Source: UBA11891 sp003533785 (GTDB lineage Bacteria; Bacteroidota; Bacteroidia; Flavobacteriales; Flavobacteriaceae). From it: DNA of 64,000 nucleotides. The translations under genes and the position numbers were made by a program. A model generated the notes under the pieces. That model saw only the letters and a list, made by a program, of their open reading frames with translations. It was not told where the DNA came from and made no database searches. Below, piece after piece: positions 32,818-42,067 of the stretch. Location: assembly GCA_949511625.1 (NCBI GenBank), contig CATFEX010000022.1, positions 68,533-132,532 of the forward strand, given 5' to 3'. Numbering within the stretch: the first letter of the stretch is position 1; every line of letters starts with the position of its first letter.

Positions 32818-35589
32818 ATGCAACGAGTTCTATTTTTATTTCTCTCTCTATTAGTGAACCTATTGCAGGCACAACAAGCGGTAACCTATGAGGTAGATGC
32901 TGAGGTTATCGCAGAAGAAAGAAAAATAAAAATAAGACAGCAGGTGCATCTTGAAGCTGGAGCTATTGTCAATGATACCTTGTATTTTAACGATTGGAAT
33001 CATGCCTATAGCAGTTCAAAAACTCCATTGGCTCTTTGGTTTGCAGAAGAATTTGACCGCAGTTTTTATTTAGCTCCAAAAAATCGTCTTGGACAGACTG
33101 TTATACAATCGATCAAAGAAAAACAAAGCCTCCTTTCTTGGTTTCGACCCGTCAATCACCCGGATCAAATTGGGATTTTAATTCCCCCAGTAGCCCAGCA
33201 AAATGGGATTACGCTTTATTTTGAATACGATTTAATTCTTCCTGATGCCAAATTTTCTAAATATGGTTATAATGAAAATAAAAAATCGATCCGATTAACC
33301 GAATGGTTATTGACCTACACCGGACCCAGTTCATCATTGGAGCGTTTGGTGAGTAATTTGGATATAGACGATCAAAACAGTTACAAAGCCCACTACAAGG
33401 TTCGCTTTGAAACACCAGACTCCTATGAAATTATTGCAGACCTTCCCAGAATAGAAAAATTAGTATGGGAGGGTAGTTCCCTTTATTGCCCCACCTTTGT
33501 AATGAGTGAAGAAACTGAATTTGTCACTTATTCCATGCCAGATGGGGCCCAGATTTTTTCAGACATAGGGTATCCTAAGCAACTTCAAAGCGAGTCACAA
33601 AATCAATTTGAGCGTATTTACGCGTTCCTTAGAAAAGAGATTCCAGACTTTACCCAGTCAAATTTCATTGTTTCTAAGGTCGATTACAATAAACGTCCGT
33701 TTTATGGGCTGAATCAGCTACCCAGTTTCATTAGCCCCTTTTCAAAATCATTACTCAATGAATTAAAAGTGATTAAAGCCTTTTCACGAACCTATGTCCA
33801 AACTCAAATGATGCTTCCAAAAAGAAAGAATCAATGGATTTTAGAGGGTCTTCCTATCTATCTTGTTATTAAATATATCGAGACTTACCACCCCAACCTT
33901 CGCTTTCTAGGGGATCTTTCAAAGTTATTCTACTTAAGGACCTATGGGATTGCTAAAATGTCATTTAACGACAGTTTTATGACCTATACAGAGTTTATGC
34001 TTCGTAACAATCTACATCAAGAAGCAGCCACAGAGAAAGGAAGTCTAACTCGCTTCAATGAACGCATAACCGTTCCCTATCATGTGGGAATTGGCCTTCG
34101 ATATCTAGAATCCTACATGAATAATGAACGGTTTGAAAAACTGATAAAGCAACTTATTTCAAGTGAAAATGCTGGGATGATACAATCGTATTTTAAGTCA
34201 AAAGATCAGCAAGACATTCAATGGTTTTATGACACCTATATCAACCAACGCTGGGGGGTTGATTTTCAAATTAAAGAACAATCAAAAGACAAAGATTCCA
34301 TAGAGTTGATCGTTACAGAGAATAATAAATTACAAATTCCTGTCAAATTGAGTAGATTAAAAAACAAAGAAATAGTCTCACAAATGTGGGTTTATCCTAA
34401 TCCGGAACGAGCGTATAAGTTTGACAGAAAAGGGAGCGATCAAATCGCCATAAACCCATTCTTAGGCTTACCCGAATTAAATAAAGAAAACAACTGGAAA
34501 TCTACCCAACAAAAAATTTTCAAGAAGCCCTTGTCGTTTCGTTTAGTGAAAGATACAGAAGTCCCAGATAGAAATCAGCTTTTTGCCAATCCAATATCGA
34601 ATTACAATGCCTACGATGGAATTTCGTTTGGTGGAAGATTTCACAATAAAAAGCTCACCAGACAAAATTTTCAAATGGATTTTCGCCCTCAATATTCTTT
34701 TCTCGAGGAAAATCTTGTGGGTAGTTATCGATTGGCCTTGAGAATAAACTCTTTAGAGCGAAAAAACTTCCTTACTACATTATCCCTAAACGGGACTAGT
34801 TTTCATTACGATACAGGACTTCGCTACCACGTCGTCGCTCCACAACTGGCTTTTTTCTTTAGAACACCCGATTTCAGATCAAACTTACGCCAAGCTTTGA
34901 GTGCGTCATGGTATAATATTTCCAAGGATATTGATGAAGGAATAGAAACAACTCCAGAGTATGGCGTATTGAAATTAACGCATTTATATTCCGATAAAGC
35001 CACATTAAAATACCTTACTATGGCTTCGAGCTTGGAATTATCCAATTCTTTCAGCAAAGCGAGTTTCAATTTCGATTACCGCAAACTTTTCCCCAGTGGT
35101 CGTCAATTCCAAGTCCGTTTTTTTGCTGGTAAGTTTATCAGAAATGCAGCAAAGAATAATAATTTTTTTGACTTCAGTCTAACTCGTCCCAATGACTATT
35201 TGTATCAGTATCAATACCTGGGACGTTCTGAAACCTCTGGTTTTTTTAGTCAACAATTTATTTTGGCTGAGGGAGGTCTGAAAGCCAATTTAACGGAATC
35301 CAATGTGAGTGATTATTTGTTTAGTACAAACTTAATGATGAGTCTTTGGAAATGGATTGAAGTGTATGGTGACGTTGCGTTGGCAAAAAATCTCAATCAA
35401 CCCATAAAAAAGTATTGGGGAACAGGAATTCGTTTAAATCTAGTCCCAGATTATTTGGAAATGTATTTTCCCATCTACAACCAAGACGGACTCCAACTCA
35501 ATGATTCGTCTTACATCCAAAACATCCGATTCGTTTTAACTGTTGAAACCAAACAATTGGCAGCATTATTTACGCGTAAGTGGTTCTAA
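32818..35589 (+). CDS. M1-like pseudo-peptidase with a predicted C-terminal outer-membrane beta-barrel
   Basis: 923 residues with a signal peptide (residues 1 to about 18). Residues about 20-480 resemble the N-terminal beta domain and gluzincin domain of M1 aminopeptidases. At the position of the zinc motif HExxH, however, the sequence is KAFSRTYVQTQ (from about residue 320), with no histidine pair. The later WILEGLPIYL corresponds to the M1 WLNEGFA motif, with Glu kept. Residues about 590-923 alternate in polarity like a barrel and end in a terminal Phe, as in outer-membrane proteins. I infer a catalytically dead, membrane-inserted protein. Follows LOG by two bases. Confidence 0.72.
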   Translation: MQRVLFLFLSLLVNLLQAQQAVTYEVDAEVIAEERKIKIRQQVHLEAGAIVNDTLYFNDWNHAYSSSKTPLALWFAEEFDRSFYLAPKNRLGQTVIQSIKEKQSLLSWFRPVNHPDQIGILIPPVAQQNGITLYFEYDLILPDAKFSKYGYNENKKSIRLTEWLLTYTGPSSSLERLVSNLDIDDQNSYKAHYKVRFETPDSYEIIADLPRIEKLVWEGSSLYCPTFVMSEETEFVTYSMPDGAQIFSDIGYPKQLQSESQNQFERIYAFLRKEIPDFTQSNFIVSKVDYNKRPFYGLNQLPSFISPFSKSLLNELKVIKAFSRTYVQTQMMLPKRKNQWILEGLPIYLVIKYIETYHPNLRFLGDLSKLFYLRTYGIAKMSFNDSFMTYTEFMLRNNLHQEAATEKGSLTRFNERITVPYHVGIGLRYLESYMNNERFEKLIKQLISSENAGMIQSYFKSKDQQDIQWFYDTYINQRWGVDFQIKEQSKDKDSIELIVTENNKLQIPVKLSRLKNKEIVSQMWVYPNPERAYKFDRKGSDQIAINPFLGLPELNKENNWKSTQQKIFKKPLSFRLVKDTEVPDRNQLFANPISNYNAYDGISFGGRFHNKKLTRQNFQMDFRPQYSFLEENLVGSYRLALRINSLERKNFLTTLSLNGTSFHYDTGLRYHVVAPQLAFFFRTPDFRSNLRQALSASWYNISKDIDEGIETTPEYGVLKLTHLYSDKATLKYLTMASSLELSNSFSKASFNFDYRKLFPSGRQFQVRFFAGKFIRNAAKNNNFFDFSLTRPNDYLYQYQYLGRSETSGFFSQQFILAEGGLKANLTESNVSDYLFSTNLMMSLWKWIEVYGDVALAKNLNQPIKKYWGTGIRLNLVPDYLEMYFPIYNQDGLQLNDSSYIQNIRFVLTVETKQLAALFTRKWF

Positions 35590-35625
35590 TATTTAAAACC
35601 GCATTTTTTTGTAATTTTATGCTTC

Positions 35626-38028
35626 ATGACTTCCAACCCAACCTCAACTGCCAAAATTAATTTTGATAGTTTCCAAAAACGTGTCCTTTCAGACTATCGT
35701 ATTGTCTATTTAAGCCGCTCCTGTAGTTTATTGGGCCGTAGAGAAGTGTTAACCGGCAAAGGGAATTTCGGAATCTTCGGTGATGGCAAAGAGCTTCCTC
35801 AAATTGCAATCAACCACTTTTTCAGAAAAGGAGACTTTAGAGCGGGTTATTATAGAGATCAAACACTACTAATGGCGCAAGGGCAATTGAGTATTTCTCA
35901 ATTCTTTGCAGCGATCTATGCCCACCCAGATTTGGAAAAAGAACCAATGTCTGGAGGGCGACAGATGGGGGGACATTTTACAACACGAAGTATCGACGAA
36001 AAAGGAGAATGGATCAATCTAATGGATCAGTTCAATCACAGTTCAGATATTTCGCCTACGGGAGGACAAATGCCCCGTCTAGTTGGGTTGGCACAAGCAT
36101 CCAAGCTCTATCGTGAAAATAAAATCAAAAACAATGAAAAATTCAGTAACAACGGCAATGAAATTGTTTGGGGGACCATAGGGAACGCCAGTGCGGCTGA
36201 GGGTTTGTTCTTTGAAGCCGTCAATGCCGCCGCTATAATACAAGTTCCCATGGTATTGTCCATCTATGATGATGGTTATGGTATTTCTGTGGGTAATGAC
36301 AAACAAATGACTAAAGGAAGTGTTTCTGAGGCACTGGCAGGATTTCAAAAAATAGACGACTCCACGGGATTGGAAATACTAACCGTCAAAGGTTGGGATT
36401 TTACAGCCTTGATGAAAACATATAGCCATGCAGAGAAACTGGCCAGGGAGAAACATTTACCCGTTCTAGTTCATGTTCAAGAACTCACCCAACCTCTTGG
36501 CCATTCCACATCAGGCTCACACGAACGCTACAAAAGCAAGAAAAGATTGGAATGGGAGGAGGAATATGATTGTATTCTAAAATTCAAAGAATGGATTCTG
36601 GCTCAGGGGATAGCAACTGAAGAGGGGTTATCTGAATTGGAAAAATTAATTGACAAAGAAATCCGAGAAAATAAGAGAAAGGCGTGGAAGGAATACCGCC
36701 AACTCATGGACCAATCCAAAGAAGAATTACTCAAGGTTTTTGAAACCGTCCGCCCGATGACTCAAAATGATGTAAACTTTGGGCTATTGCACAACAACAC
36801 CGAATCCTTGGATGATTTTAGTTTGCGAGAATTGATGCAGAACGCAAGACGGGGCATCTTGGGGTTGGGACGCTTCCCTGTCTCTGTTCGCCAACCTTTG
36901 ATAGATTGGATTGCAAAAACCAAAGAAGTCCTTAAAGAGCGTTACAACACTCACTTATACAATGAAAACCTAGCTTCAAATAACGATATTCCTGTACAAT
37001 ATAAAGAAAAGCAAACTGCTGTAGATGGGCGTATTGTGCTAAGAGATAATTTTGATGCTCTTTTTGCTAAATACGACCGATTGCTTCTTTTTGGAGAAGA
37101 TGTTGGCAAAATTGGGGATGTTAATCAAGGGGCCGAAGGACTTCAAAAGAAATATGGTGAATCCCGAATTTTTGATACTGGTATTCGTGAAGCAACTATC
37201 GTCGGTCAAGGAATTGGACTTGCACTACGGGGGTTTCGCCCTATCGCCGAAATACAATATTTGGATTATATGCTCTATGCACTTCATACGTTAAGTGATG
37301 ATTTAGCATCTATGAATTATAGAACTAAAGGTCAACAAATTGCACCATTAATTATTCGGACAAGAGGGCATCGTTTGGAAGGCATTTGGCATTCGGGATC
37401 ACCGATGGGGACCCTAGTGCATGCCCTAAGAGGCATTTACCTTCTTGTTCCTAGAAACATGACACAAGCTGCAGGCATGTACAATGCATTATTACGAATC
37501 AATCAGCCCGCAATGGTTATTGAAACATTAAACGGATATCGATTGAAGGAAAAAATGCCCTCCAATCTCGGAGACTTCACCACTCCCCTTGGTGCGGTGG
37601 AAATATTAAGGAAGGGCTCTGATATTACTGCTCTGAGTTATGGAGCAACCCTAGCGATCCTACAAGAAGCTGCTGAAACAATTGCTAAAATGGGTGTTTA
37701 CGTTGAAGTGATTGATGTGCAATCTCTATTGCCTTTTGATATAGAAGGTGCTGTGGGAACTAGTATTGCAAAAACCAATCGTTTGCTGATTGTTGATGAA
37801 GATGTTCCAGGGGGAGCCACAGCCTATTTGCTTCAACAGCTTCTCGATAAGCAAAACATTTTTCAATCCCTTGACAGCAGTCCGCAATTATTGAGCGCTA
37901 AAGCTCACCGTCCGCCCTACGGCAATGATGGAGATTATATTACTAAACCCTCCAAGGAAGACATCATAGAAGCCTTGTATACGCTCATGAGTGAAAGTGA
38001 TCCCACTGGTTTTCCTTCTCTAGGCTAA
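35626..38028 (+). CDS. Fused 2-oxoacid dehydrogenase E1 alpha/beta, second type
   Basis: 800 residues, with E1-alpha about 1-400 and E1-beta about 465-800. The ThDP site deviates: GNA (186-188) stands where GDG is usual, and DD (215-216) where NN is usual. EGLFFEAVNAA lies between. I recall this GNAS/DDGYGIS pattern as typical of one Bacteroidota E1 class, so it is probably a lineage form, not decay. The beta half has LLFGEDVGKIGDV, DTGIREATIVGQGIG and the C-terminal YGNDGDYITKP. It is well diverged from the fused E1 at 13945, so the cell has two. Substrate is undecided. A TAATTTTA box lies six bases before the ATG. Confidence 0.88.
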   Translation: MTSNPTSTAKINFDSFQKRVLSDYRIVYLSRSCSLLGRREVLTGKGNFGIFGDGKELPQIAINHFFRKGDFRAGYYRDQTLLMAQGQLSISQFFAAIYAHPDLEKEPMSGGRQMGGHFTTRSIDEKGEWINLMDQFNHSSDISPTGGQMPRLVGLAQASKLYRENKIKNNEKFSNNGNEIVWGTIGNASAAEGLFFEAVNAAAIIQVPMVLSIYDDGYGISVGNDKQMTKGSVSEALAGFQKIDDSTGLEILTVKGWDFTALMKTYSHAEKLAREKHLPVLVHVQELTQPLGHSTSGSHERYKSKKRLEWEEEYDCILKFKEWILAQGIATEEGLSELEKLIDKEIRENKRKAWKEYRQLMDQSKEELLKVFETVRPMTQNDVNFGLLHNNTESLDDFSLRELMQNARRGILGLGRFPVSVRQPLIDWIAKTKEVLKERYNTHLYNENLASNNDIPVQYKEKQTAVDGRIVLRDNFDALFAKYDRLLLFGEDVGKIGDVNQGAEGLQKKYGESRIFDTGIREATIVGQGIGLALRGFRPIAEIQYLDYMLYALHTLSDDLASMNYRTKGQQIAPLIIRTRGHRLEGIWHSGSPMGTLVHALRGIYLLVPRNMTQAAGMYNALLRINQPAMVIETLNGYRLKEKMPSNLGDFTTPLGAVEILRKGSDITALSYGATLAILQEAAETIAKMGVYVEVIDVQSLLPFDIEGAVGTSIAKTNRLLIVDEDVPGGATAYLLQQLLDKQNIFQSLDSSPQLLSAKAHRPPYGNDGDYITKPSKEDIIEALYTLMSESDPTGFPSLG

Positions 38029-39026
38029 ATCCATACATCAATAACTAACTGTTTTAGGATAGCTTCTGGAGATGTACTTCCACCTCCAATGATCCCTTTA
38101 CTTTTTAAATCGGCTTGATAAATCACTTGCAAGGCTTTGCTGCACTTTTTCAGGGAATAATGCGAAGCGGCCAGCTGGTACTCTTTGACGAAATAAGGTG
38201 AAACTCCTAAAACAGTTGCGGCCTGTTGTTTGTTCTCCAAAGCGTGATATTGCATGACGCGCTGAAAGTAACCAAACAGACTGCTAATGGTAAGTACAAG
38301 TGGGTATTGTTTTTGGTTTTGCGATAAATAATGTGTGATACGAAGTGACTGGCTAAAGTTCCGTTGACCAATGGCCTTCTGTAATTCGAAATTATTGAAT
38401 TCCTTGCTAATTCCAATATGATATTCAATGGATGAAGGGTCAATGATATCCCCCTCTGGAATAACAAACTTCAACTTTTCCAGGGCTTTTTGAATTCGAT
38501 GTAAATCAGCACCCAAATAATCTTGCAATACCCTAACCGCTTCAGGTGAAAGGGACACATCCAGAGCTTTTGCACGAGATTGAAGCCAGTTCCCAATTTG
38601 ATTTTCATAAAGGGGTTTACTATCAAATACGACACCTACTTTTTGAGCAATTTTGTATAATTTTTTCCTTTTATCAAAGGCTTTATTCTTCCAACAAATC
38701 ACTAAAACTGTTTGCCTTGAAGCTTGAGAGAGATACGCAGCCAATTCATCCAACTGTTTATCCATGTATTGCGCTTCTTTAACAACAATCAATTGTTTTT
38801 CCGATACCATTGGGAATCGCTTTGCTGATTCAATTATCTGTGAAACCGAACTGTCTTTGCCGTACAAAATAGTATGATCAAAAGCTGCAGCAGCTTCATC
38901 AACAAGGGCTTTGGTGAGAGAATCTACTATAGAATCAATAAAAAAGGCTTCGGTCCCAGACAACAAATAGAAGGGAGCGATTTTTTTTGCACTGATTTGT
39001 TTTAAAAGGCCTTGGTAATCCTGCAT
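38025..39026 (-). CDS. holA: DNA polymerase III delta subunit
   Basis: 333 residues in the three-domain clamp-loader arrangement. The N-terminal YLLSGTEAFFIDSIVDSL replaces the P-loop of active subunits. The FPMVSEKQLIVVKEAQYMDKQ segment gives the typical HolA strand. A helical collar occupies the C-terminus. Delta opens the sliding clamp. Its stop overlaps that of the convergent E1 gene by four bases. Its start is only 26 bases from the divergent HsdR_N-type gene. Confidence 0.92.
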   Translation of the reverse strand: MQDYQGLLKQISAKKIAPFYLLSGTEAFFIDSIVDSLTKALVDEAAAAFDHTILYGKDSSVSQIIESAKRFPMVSEKQLIVVKEAQYMDKQLDELAAYLSQASRQTVLVICWKNKAFDKRKKLYKIAQKVGVVFDSKPLYENQIGNWLQSRAKALDVSLSPEAVRVLQDYLGADLHRIQKALEKLKFVIPEGDIIDPSSIEYHIGISKEFNNFELQKAIGQRNFSQSLRITHYLSQNQKQYPLVLTISSLFGYFQRVMQYHALENKQQAATVLGVSPYFVKEYQLAASHYSLKKCSKALQVIYQADLKSKGIIGGGSTSPEAILKQLVIDVWI

Positions 39027-39040
39027 CTGAAAAAATATTG

Positions 39041-39048
39041 CACTTTTG
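39041..39048 (+). promoter_or_regulatory. Candidate -7 box CACTTTTG four bases before an ATG
   Basis: One mismatch to TAnnTTTG, and the four-base spacing seen elsewhere in the window. On the opposite strand TATTTTTT (39030-39037) lies three bases before the holA ATG. The two promoters would therefore share a 26-base gap. Confidence 0.4.
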
Positions 39049-39052
39049 TGGT

Positions 39053-39505
39053 ATGATTCAACTGAATTTTCCCACGTATAAATTCAAACTTAAAAATAGG
39101 GAAAATAAACCCTTGGTATGGGATCCTGTTCGAAAAAAATGGGTGGTATTACAGCCCGAAGAATGGGTTAGACAACATTGTATTGCTTTTTTACTAGAAG
39201 ATAAAAAATATCCTCTGGAACTTATCAATGTTGAAAAAAAAATTCAGCTTAATGGGCGTTCAAAACGGTATGACATCATCGTATTCCGACCCACTGGGAA
39301 ACCTCACATCTTAATTGAATGTAAAGCTCCCACTGTATCCATAACCCAAAAAAGTTTTGACCAAATCGCACAATATAATATGGCTTTGAATAGTACGTAT
39401 TTAATGGTTACCAATGGGATGGATCATTATTTTTGTCAAATAGATGCTGCGCAGACAAAATATCAGTTTTTAAAAAGCCTGCCCGTATTTAAACCATCTG
39501 AATGA
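39053..39505 (+). CDS. HsdR N-terminal (HSDR_N) domain protein, PD-(D/E)xK-like
   Basis: About 150 residues. The fold entry VEKKIQLNGRSKRYDIIVF supplies an Asp, and ILIECKAP supplies the E-x-K pair of a PD-(D/E)xK nuclease core. A FDQIAQYN helix and YLMVTNG strand follow, as in the N-terminal domain of type I restriction HsdR. No HsdM, HsdS or helicase part is present, so it is not a restriction system. The ATG at 39053 is preferred over the upstream TTG at 39038. A DNA-processing role near holA is inference. The stop overlaps the GT2 start. Confidence 0.85.
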   Translation: MIQLNFPTYKFKLKNRENKPLVWDPVRKKWVVLQPEEWVRQHCIAFLLEDKKYPLELINVEKKIQLNGRSKRYDIIVFRPTGKPHILIECKAPTVSITQKSFDQIAQYNMALNSTYLMVTNGMDHYFCQIDAAQTKYQFLKSLPVFKPSE

Positions 39506-40488
39506 TGACTTTAGCGGTTGTTTTATTGAATTGGAATGGAGAAAAATGGTTGCGTAAATTTCTTCCCAATACTCTTGCCTGTTCTGTGGAAGCCGAAGTT
39601 TGTGTTATAGACAATGGCTCCACTGATAATTCAATAGATTATATTCGTCAGTTTCCAGAAGTCACCCTCATAACGCTAGAGAAAAATAAAGGCTATGCCG
39701 GTGGGTACAATGAAGGACTCAGTCATATCAAGGCAGACTTGTATTGTCTCTTAAATACAGATGTAGAAGTCACCCCAAACTGGATACCCCCACTTATGAC
39801 CCTATTTCAATCCAATTCAAACATTGCTATTGCCCAACCCCATTTGCTTGATTATAACCGTAGAACGCATTTTGAATATGCGGGAGCAGCAGGAGGGTAT
39901 CTAGATGCCCTTGGATACCCATACTGCCGGGGGCGGATATTCAATCATTTGGAAGCAGATAAGGGGCAATATGATAAACCAGTTGGGGTAGCTTGGGCGA
40001 GTGGTGCATGTTTCTTTATTCGCAGAGAAATTTTCGAATCACTCGGGGGCTTTGACGATTCCTTTTTTGCTCATCAAGAGGAGATTGATTTGTGCTGGCG
40101 TGCGCGAAATGATAGCCATCTCATTTTTGCTACTGGTGCTTCTAAAGTATACCATGTTGGAGCGGGAACGCTTTCCCACAGCCCTTACAAGCAATATTTA
40201 AATTATAGAAACTCCCTTTTCCTACTCATCAAAAATCTTCCGTCATACTTGTTATTTCCAAGACTTCTCTTGCGTATGCTATTGGATGGAGTCGCTGGGC
40301 TTGTTCATCTTTCCAAAGGAGAATTTCAATTAACAGGATCAATTCTTACCGCCCATTTTCATTTTTATAAACGGTTTTATTATTATTTCAAACAACGTAG
40401 AAATAATAATATAAAAAATTATAATCACACCTATTCAATTGTGATACAGTATTTTATTAAAAAAAACAAAAAGTTTAATCAACTGTAA
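39502..40488 (+). CDS. Family 2 glycosyltransferase
   Basis: 328 residues with a GT-A fold. NWNGEKWLRKFLP and CVIDNGSTDNSIDYI bind the nucleotide sugar, NTDVEV is the DxD metal motif, and GGFDDSFFAHQEEIDLCWRAR is the acceptor-side motif of rhamnosyltransferase-like enzymes. A hydrophobic segment near 245-275 suggests membrane contact. The C-terminal 30 residues are unusually rich in Asn, Lys and Tyr. The acceptor is unknown. ATGs at 39502 and 39505 are both possible. Confidence 0.9.
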   Translation: MMTLAVVLLNWNGEKWLRKFLPNTLACSVEAEVCVIDNGSTDNSIDYIRQFPEVTLITLEKNKGYAGGYNEGLSHIKADLYCLLNTDVEVTPNWIPPLMTLFQSNSNIAIAQPHLLDYNRRTHFEYAGAAGGYLDALGYPYCRGRIFNHLEADKGQYDKPVGVAWASGACFFIRREIFESLGGFDDSFFAHQEEIDLCWRARNDSHLIFATGASKVYHVGAGTLSHSPYKQYLNYRNSLFLLIKNLPSYLLFPRLLLRMLLDGVAGLVHLSKGEFQLTGSILTAHFHFYKRFYYYFKQRRNNNIKNYNHTYSIVIQYFIKKNKKFNQL

Positions 40489-40543
40489 ATATATCGCTGA
40501 TAAAACAGTAATTTTGATTTCTCAAAACTTAATTACAACCACA

Positions 40544-41398
40544 ATGAAAAAACAATTACCTCTTTTGCTAGTAGTTGCTGTACTCATGGCCTCCTGTGTT
40601 TCGCAAAAAAAATTCACCGAGCTAGAACAACTACAACAAGAAACAAAAAACATGCTCGACAGTGCCACAGTGAAGCTCAACACTTGTAATGACGAAAAAG
40701 CGGCTGCTGAGGCTACATTAGCTTCTCTTCAAGAGCGGGTAGCTTTCCTCAAAGCCAACAATCAAGATTTGATAAATAACATTGGAAACCTAACCACGCT
40801 TTCCCAAAAAGGAGCAGAAAACTTAGAGAAATCTTTAGAAAGCATGAAAGAAAAGGACGTTCGAATCCAAACCATGCAAGAAGCTGTTACTCGAAAAGAC
40901 TCTGTCACACTCGCATTGGTCACCTCTTTGAAAGGTGTTTTGGGTAATTTGAATGATGATGATATAGAAGTTAATGTTGAAAAAGGAGTCGTTTATGTCT
41001 CGATTTCTGATAAACTTTTATTTAGAAGCGGTAGCTATACAGTGACAAAACGTGCCAAAGAAGTCCTTGGGAAAGTTGCTCAAGTAGTGAATGATAAGCC
41101 AGAGATTGAATTCATGGTTGAAGGACATACTGATAATGTTCCAATCAAGAAAGAAGGTATCGAGGACAATTGGGATTTAAGTGTAAAACGAGCCACAGCG
41201 GTTGTACGGATCCTTCAAAACGATTTCAATGTATCTCCTGAACGCATGACTGCATCCGGACGTAGCTCATACATTCCCTTGTACGATAACAATACCGCTC
41301 AAAACAGAGCAAAAAATAGAAGAACACGCATTGTTGTTCTTCCAAAATTGGATCAGTTTTATGATTTGATTAATCAAGGCATGCAAGCGGCAAACTAA
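40544..41398 (+). CDS. OmpA-family peptidoglycan-associated lipoprotein
   Basis: About 284 residues. The lipoprotein signal ends in MASC (C18). A coiled coil (about 25-130) follows, and then an OmpA C-terminal domain (about 160-275) with VEGHTDNVPIKKEG and ASGRSSYIPLYDNNTAQNR... type motifs that bind diaminopimelate in peptidoglycan. It links the outer membrane to the wall. The start at 40544 is chosen for the signal peptide; the upstream open codons lack one. A strong terminator follows at 41423. Confidence 0.92.
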   Translation: MKKQLPLLLVVAVLMASCVSQKKFTELEQLQQETKNMLDSATVKLNTCNDEKAAAEATLASLQERVAFLKANNQDLINNIGNLTTLSQKGAENLEKSLESMKEKDVRIQTMQEAVTRKDSVTLALVTSLKGVLGNLNDDDIEVNVEKGVVYVSISDKLLFRSGSYTVTKRAKEVLGKVAQVVNDKPEIEFMVEGHTDNVPIKKEGIEDNWDLSVKRATAVVRILQNDFNVSPERMTASGRSSYIPLYDNNTAQNRAKNRRTRIVVLPKLDQFYDLINQGMQAAN

Positions 41399-41422
41399 AG
41401 AATTGTTTCTTATTTTTAAAAG

Positions 41423-41448
41423 CGCCCTTCCTTGAGGGGCGTTTTTTT
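41423..41448. terminator. Bidirectional intrinsic terminator
   Basis: Arms CGCCCTTC (41423-41430) and GAGGGGCG (41434-41441), with loop CTT, pair over eight positions including one wobble. Seven T follow on the plus strand (41442-41448) and an A-run precedes on the left. The latter makes it work for both the OmpA gene and the convergent YciO-type gene. It is the clearest Rho-independent terminator in the window. Confidence 0.9.
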
Positions 41449-42067
41449 ATACTACATCCGAAGACCCTTTCCCTTTCCTAAGAACTTTGAAAGGAACTAT
41501 ACTCAAATCGATAACCGTTGAAGGTTGATTACCGCCATATCCCATTTCAACCATATAATCGATAGAATCACACCACATTTCGTAGATAGCATTTGGATTG
41601 GTTTCATAAGCCACCACAGCATCCTCATGGTGAATAGAAGTAGTAATCAATGGGGCTGATAGTTTTTCCAATAAATGATTAATAAATGAAAACGCAACGA
41701 TTCGTATGCCAATACGTTTACGTTTATCAAAGGGTTTTGGAAGTTTTTTTACGGCAGGCAGCAAGAAAGTATAGGGTCCTGGCAAGCATTTGTTTAAAAG
41801 TTTGAAAGTCGGAGTATCAATAGGCTTTACATAGGCAGACAAATCAGATATATCTTTAAACAAAAAACTAAATCTTGACTTCTCCATTTTAATCCCTTTC
41901 AGCTTGGCCAAACGAGCAATTGCCTTGGGCTGGTTGGAAAGACAACCCATGGCATAGACCGTATCGGTTGGATATATTATCACACCCCCATTTTCTAAAA
42001 CTTCGACGACTTCATCAACATGTTTAGGGTTTATGTTCCCCTGTTGAATGGAACGAAGTGGAACCAT
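41447..42067 (-). CDS. Sua5/YciO/YrdC family protein (YciO-like)
   Basis: 206 residues. IIYPTDTVYAMGC, LFKDISDLSAYV, LPGPYTFLLPA and RIGIRIV are the YrdC-fold motifs that bind ATP, threonine and bicarbonate in threonylcarbamoyl-AMP synthases. The overall form is nearer YciO than TsaC, so the exact role in t6A tRNA modification is not certain. The start shares one base with the upstream helicase stop. Its stop codon lies inside the T-tract of the terminator at 41442-41448. Confidence 0.87.
   Translation of the reverse strand: MVPLRSIQQGNINPKHVDEVVEVLENGGVIIYPTDTVYAMGCLSNQPKAIARLAKLKGIKMEKSRFSFLFKDISDLSAYVKPIDTPTFKLLNKCLPGPYTFLLPAVKKLPKPFDKRKRIGIRIVAFSFINHLLEKLSAPLITTSIHHEDAVVAYETNPNAIYEMWCDSIDYMVEMGYGGNQPSTVIDLSIVPFKVLRKGKGSSDVV

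Noticed and set aside
39053..39505. Possible type I restriction-modification system
   Set aside because: Only an HsdR N-terminal-like domain is present; neighbours are holA, a glycosyltransferase and an OmpA lipoprotein, with no HsdM or HsdS.
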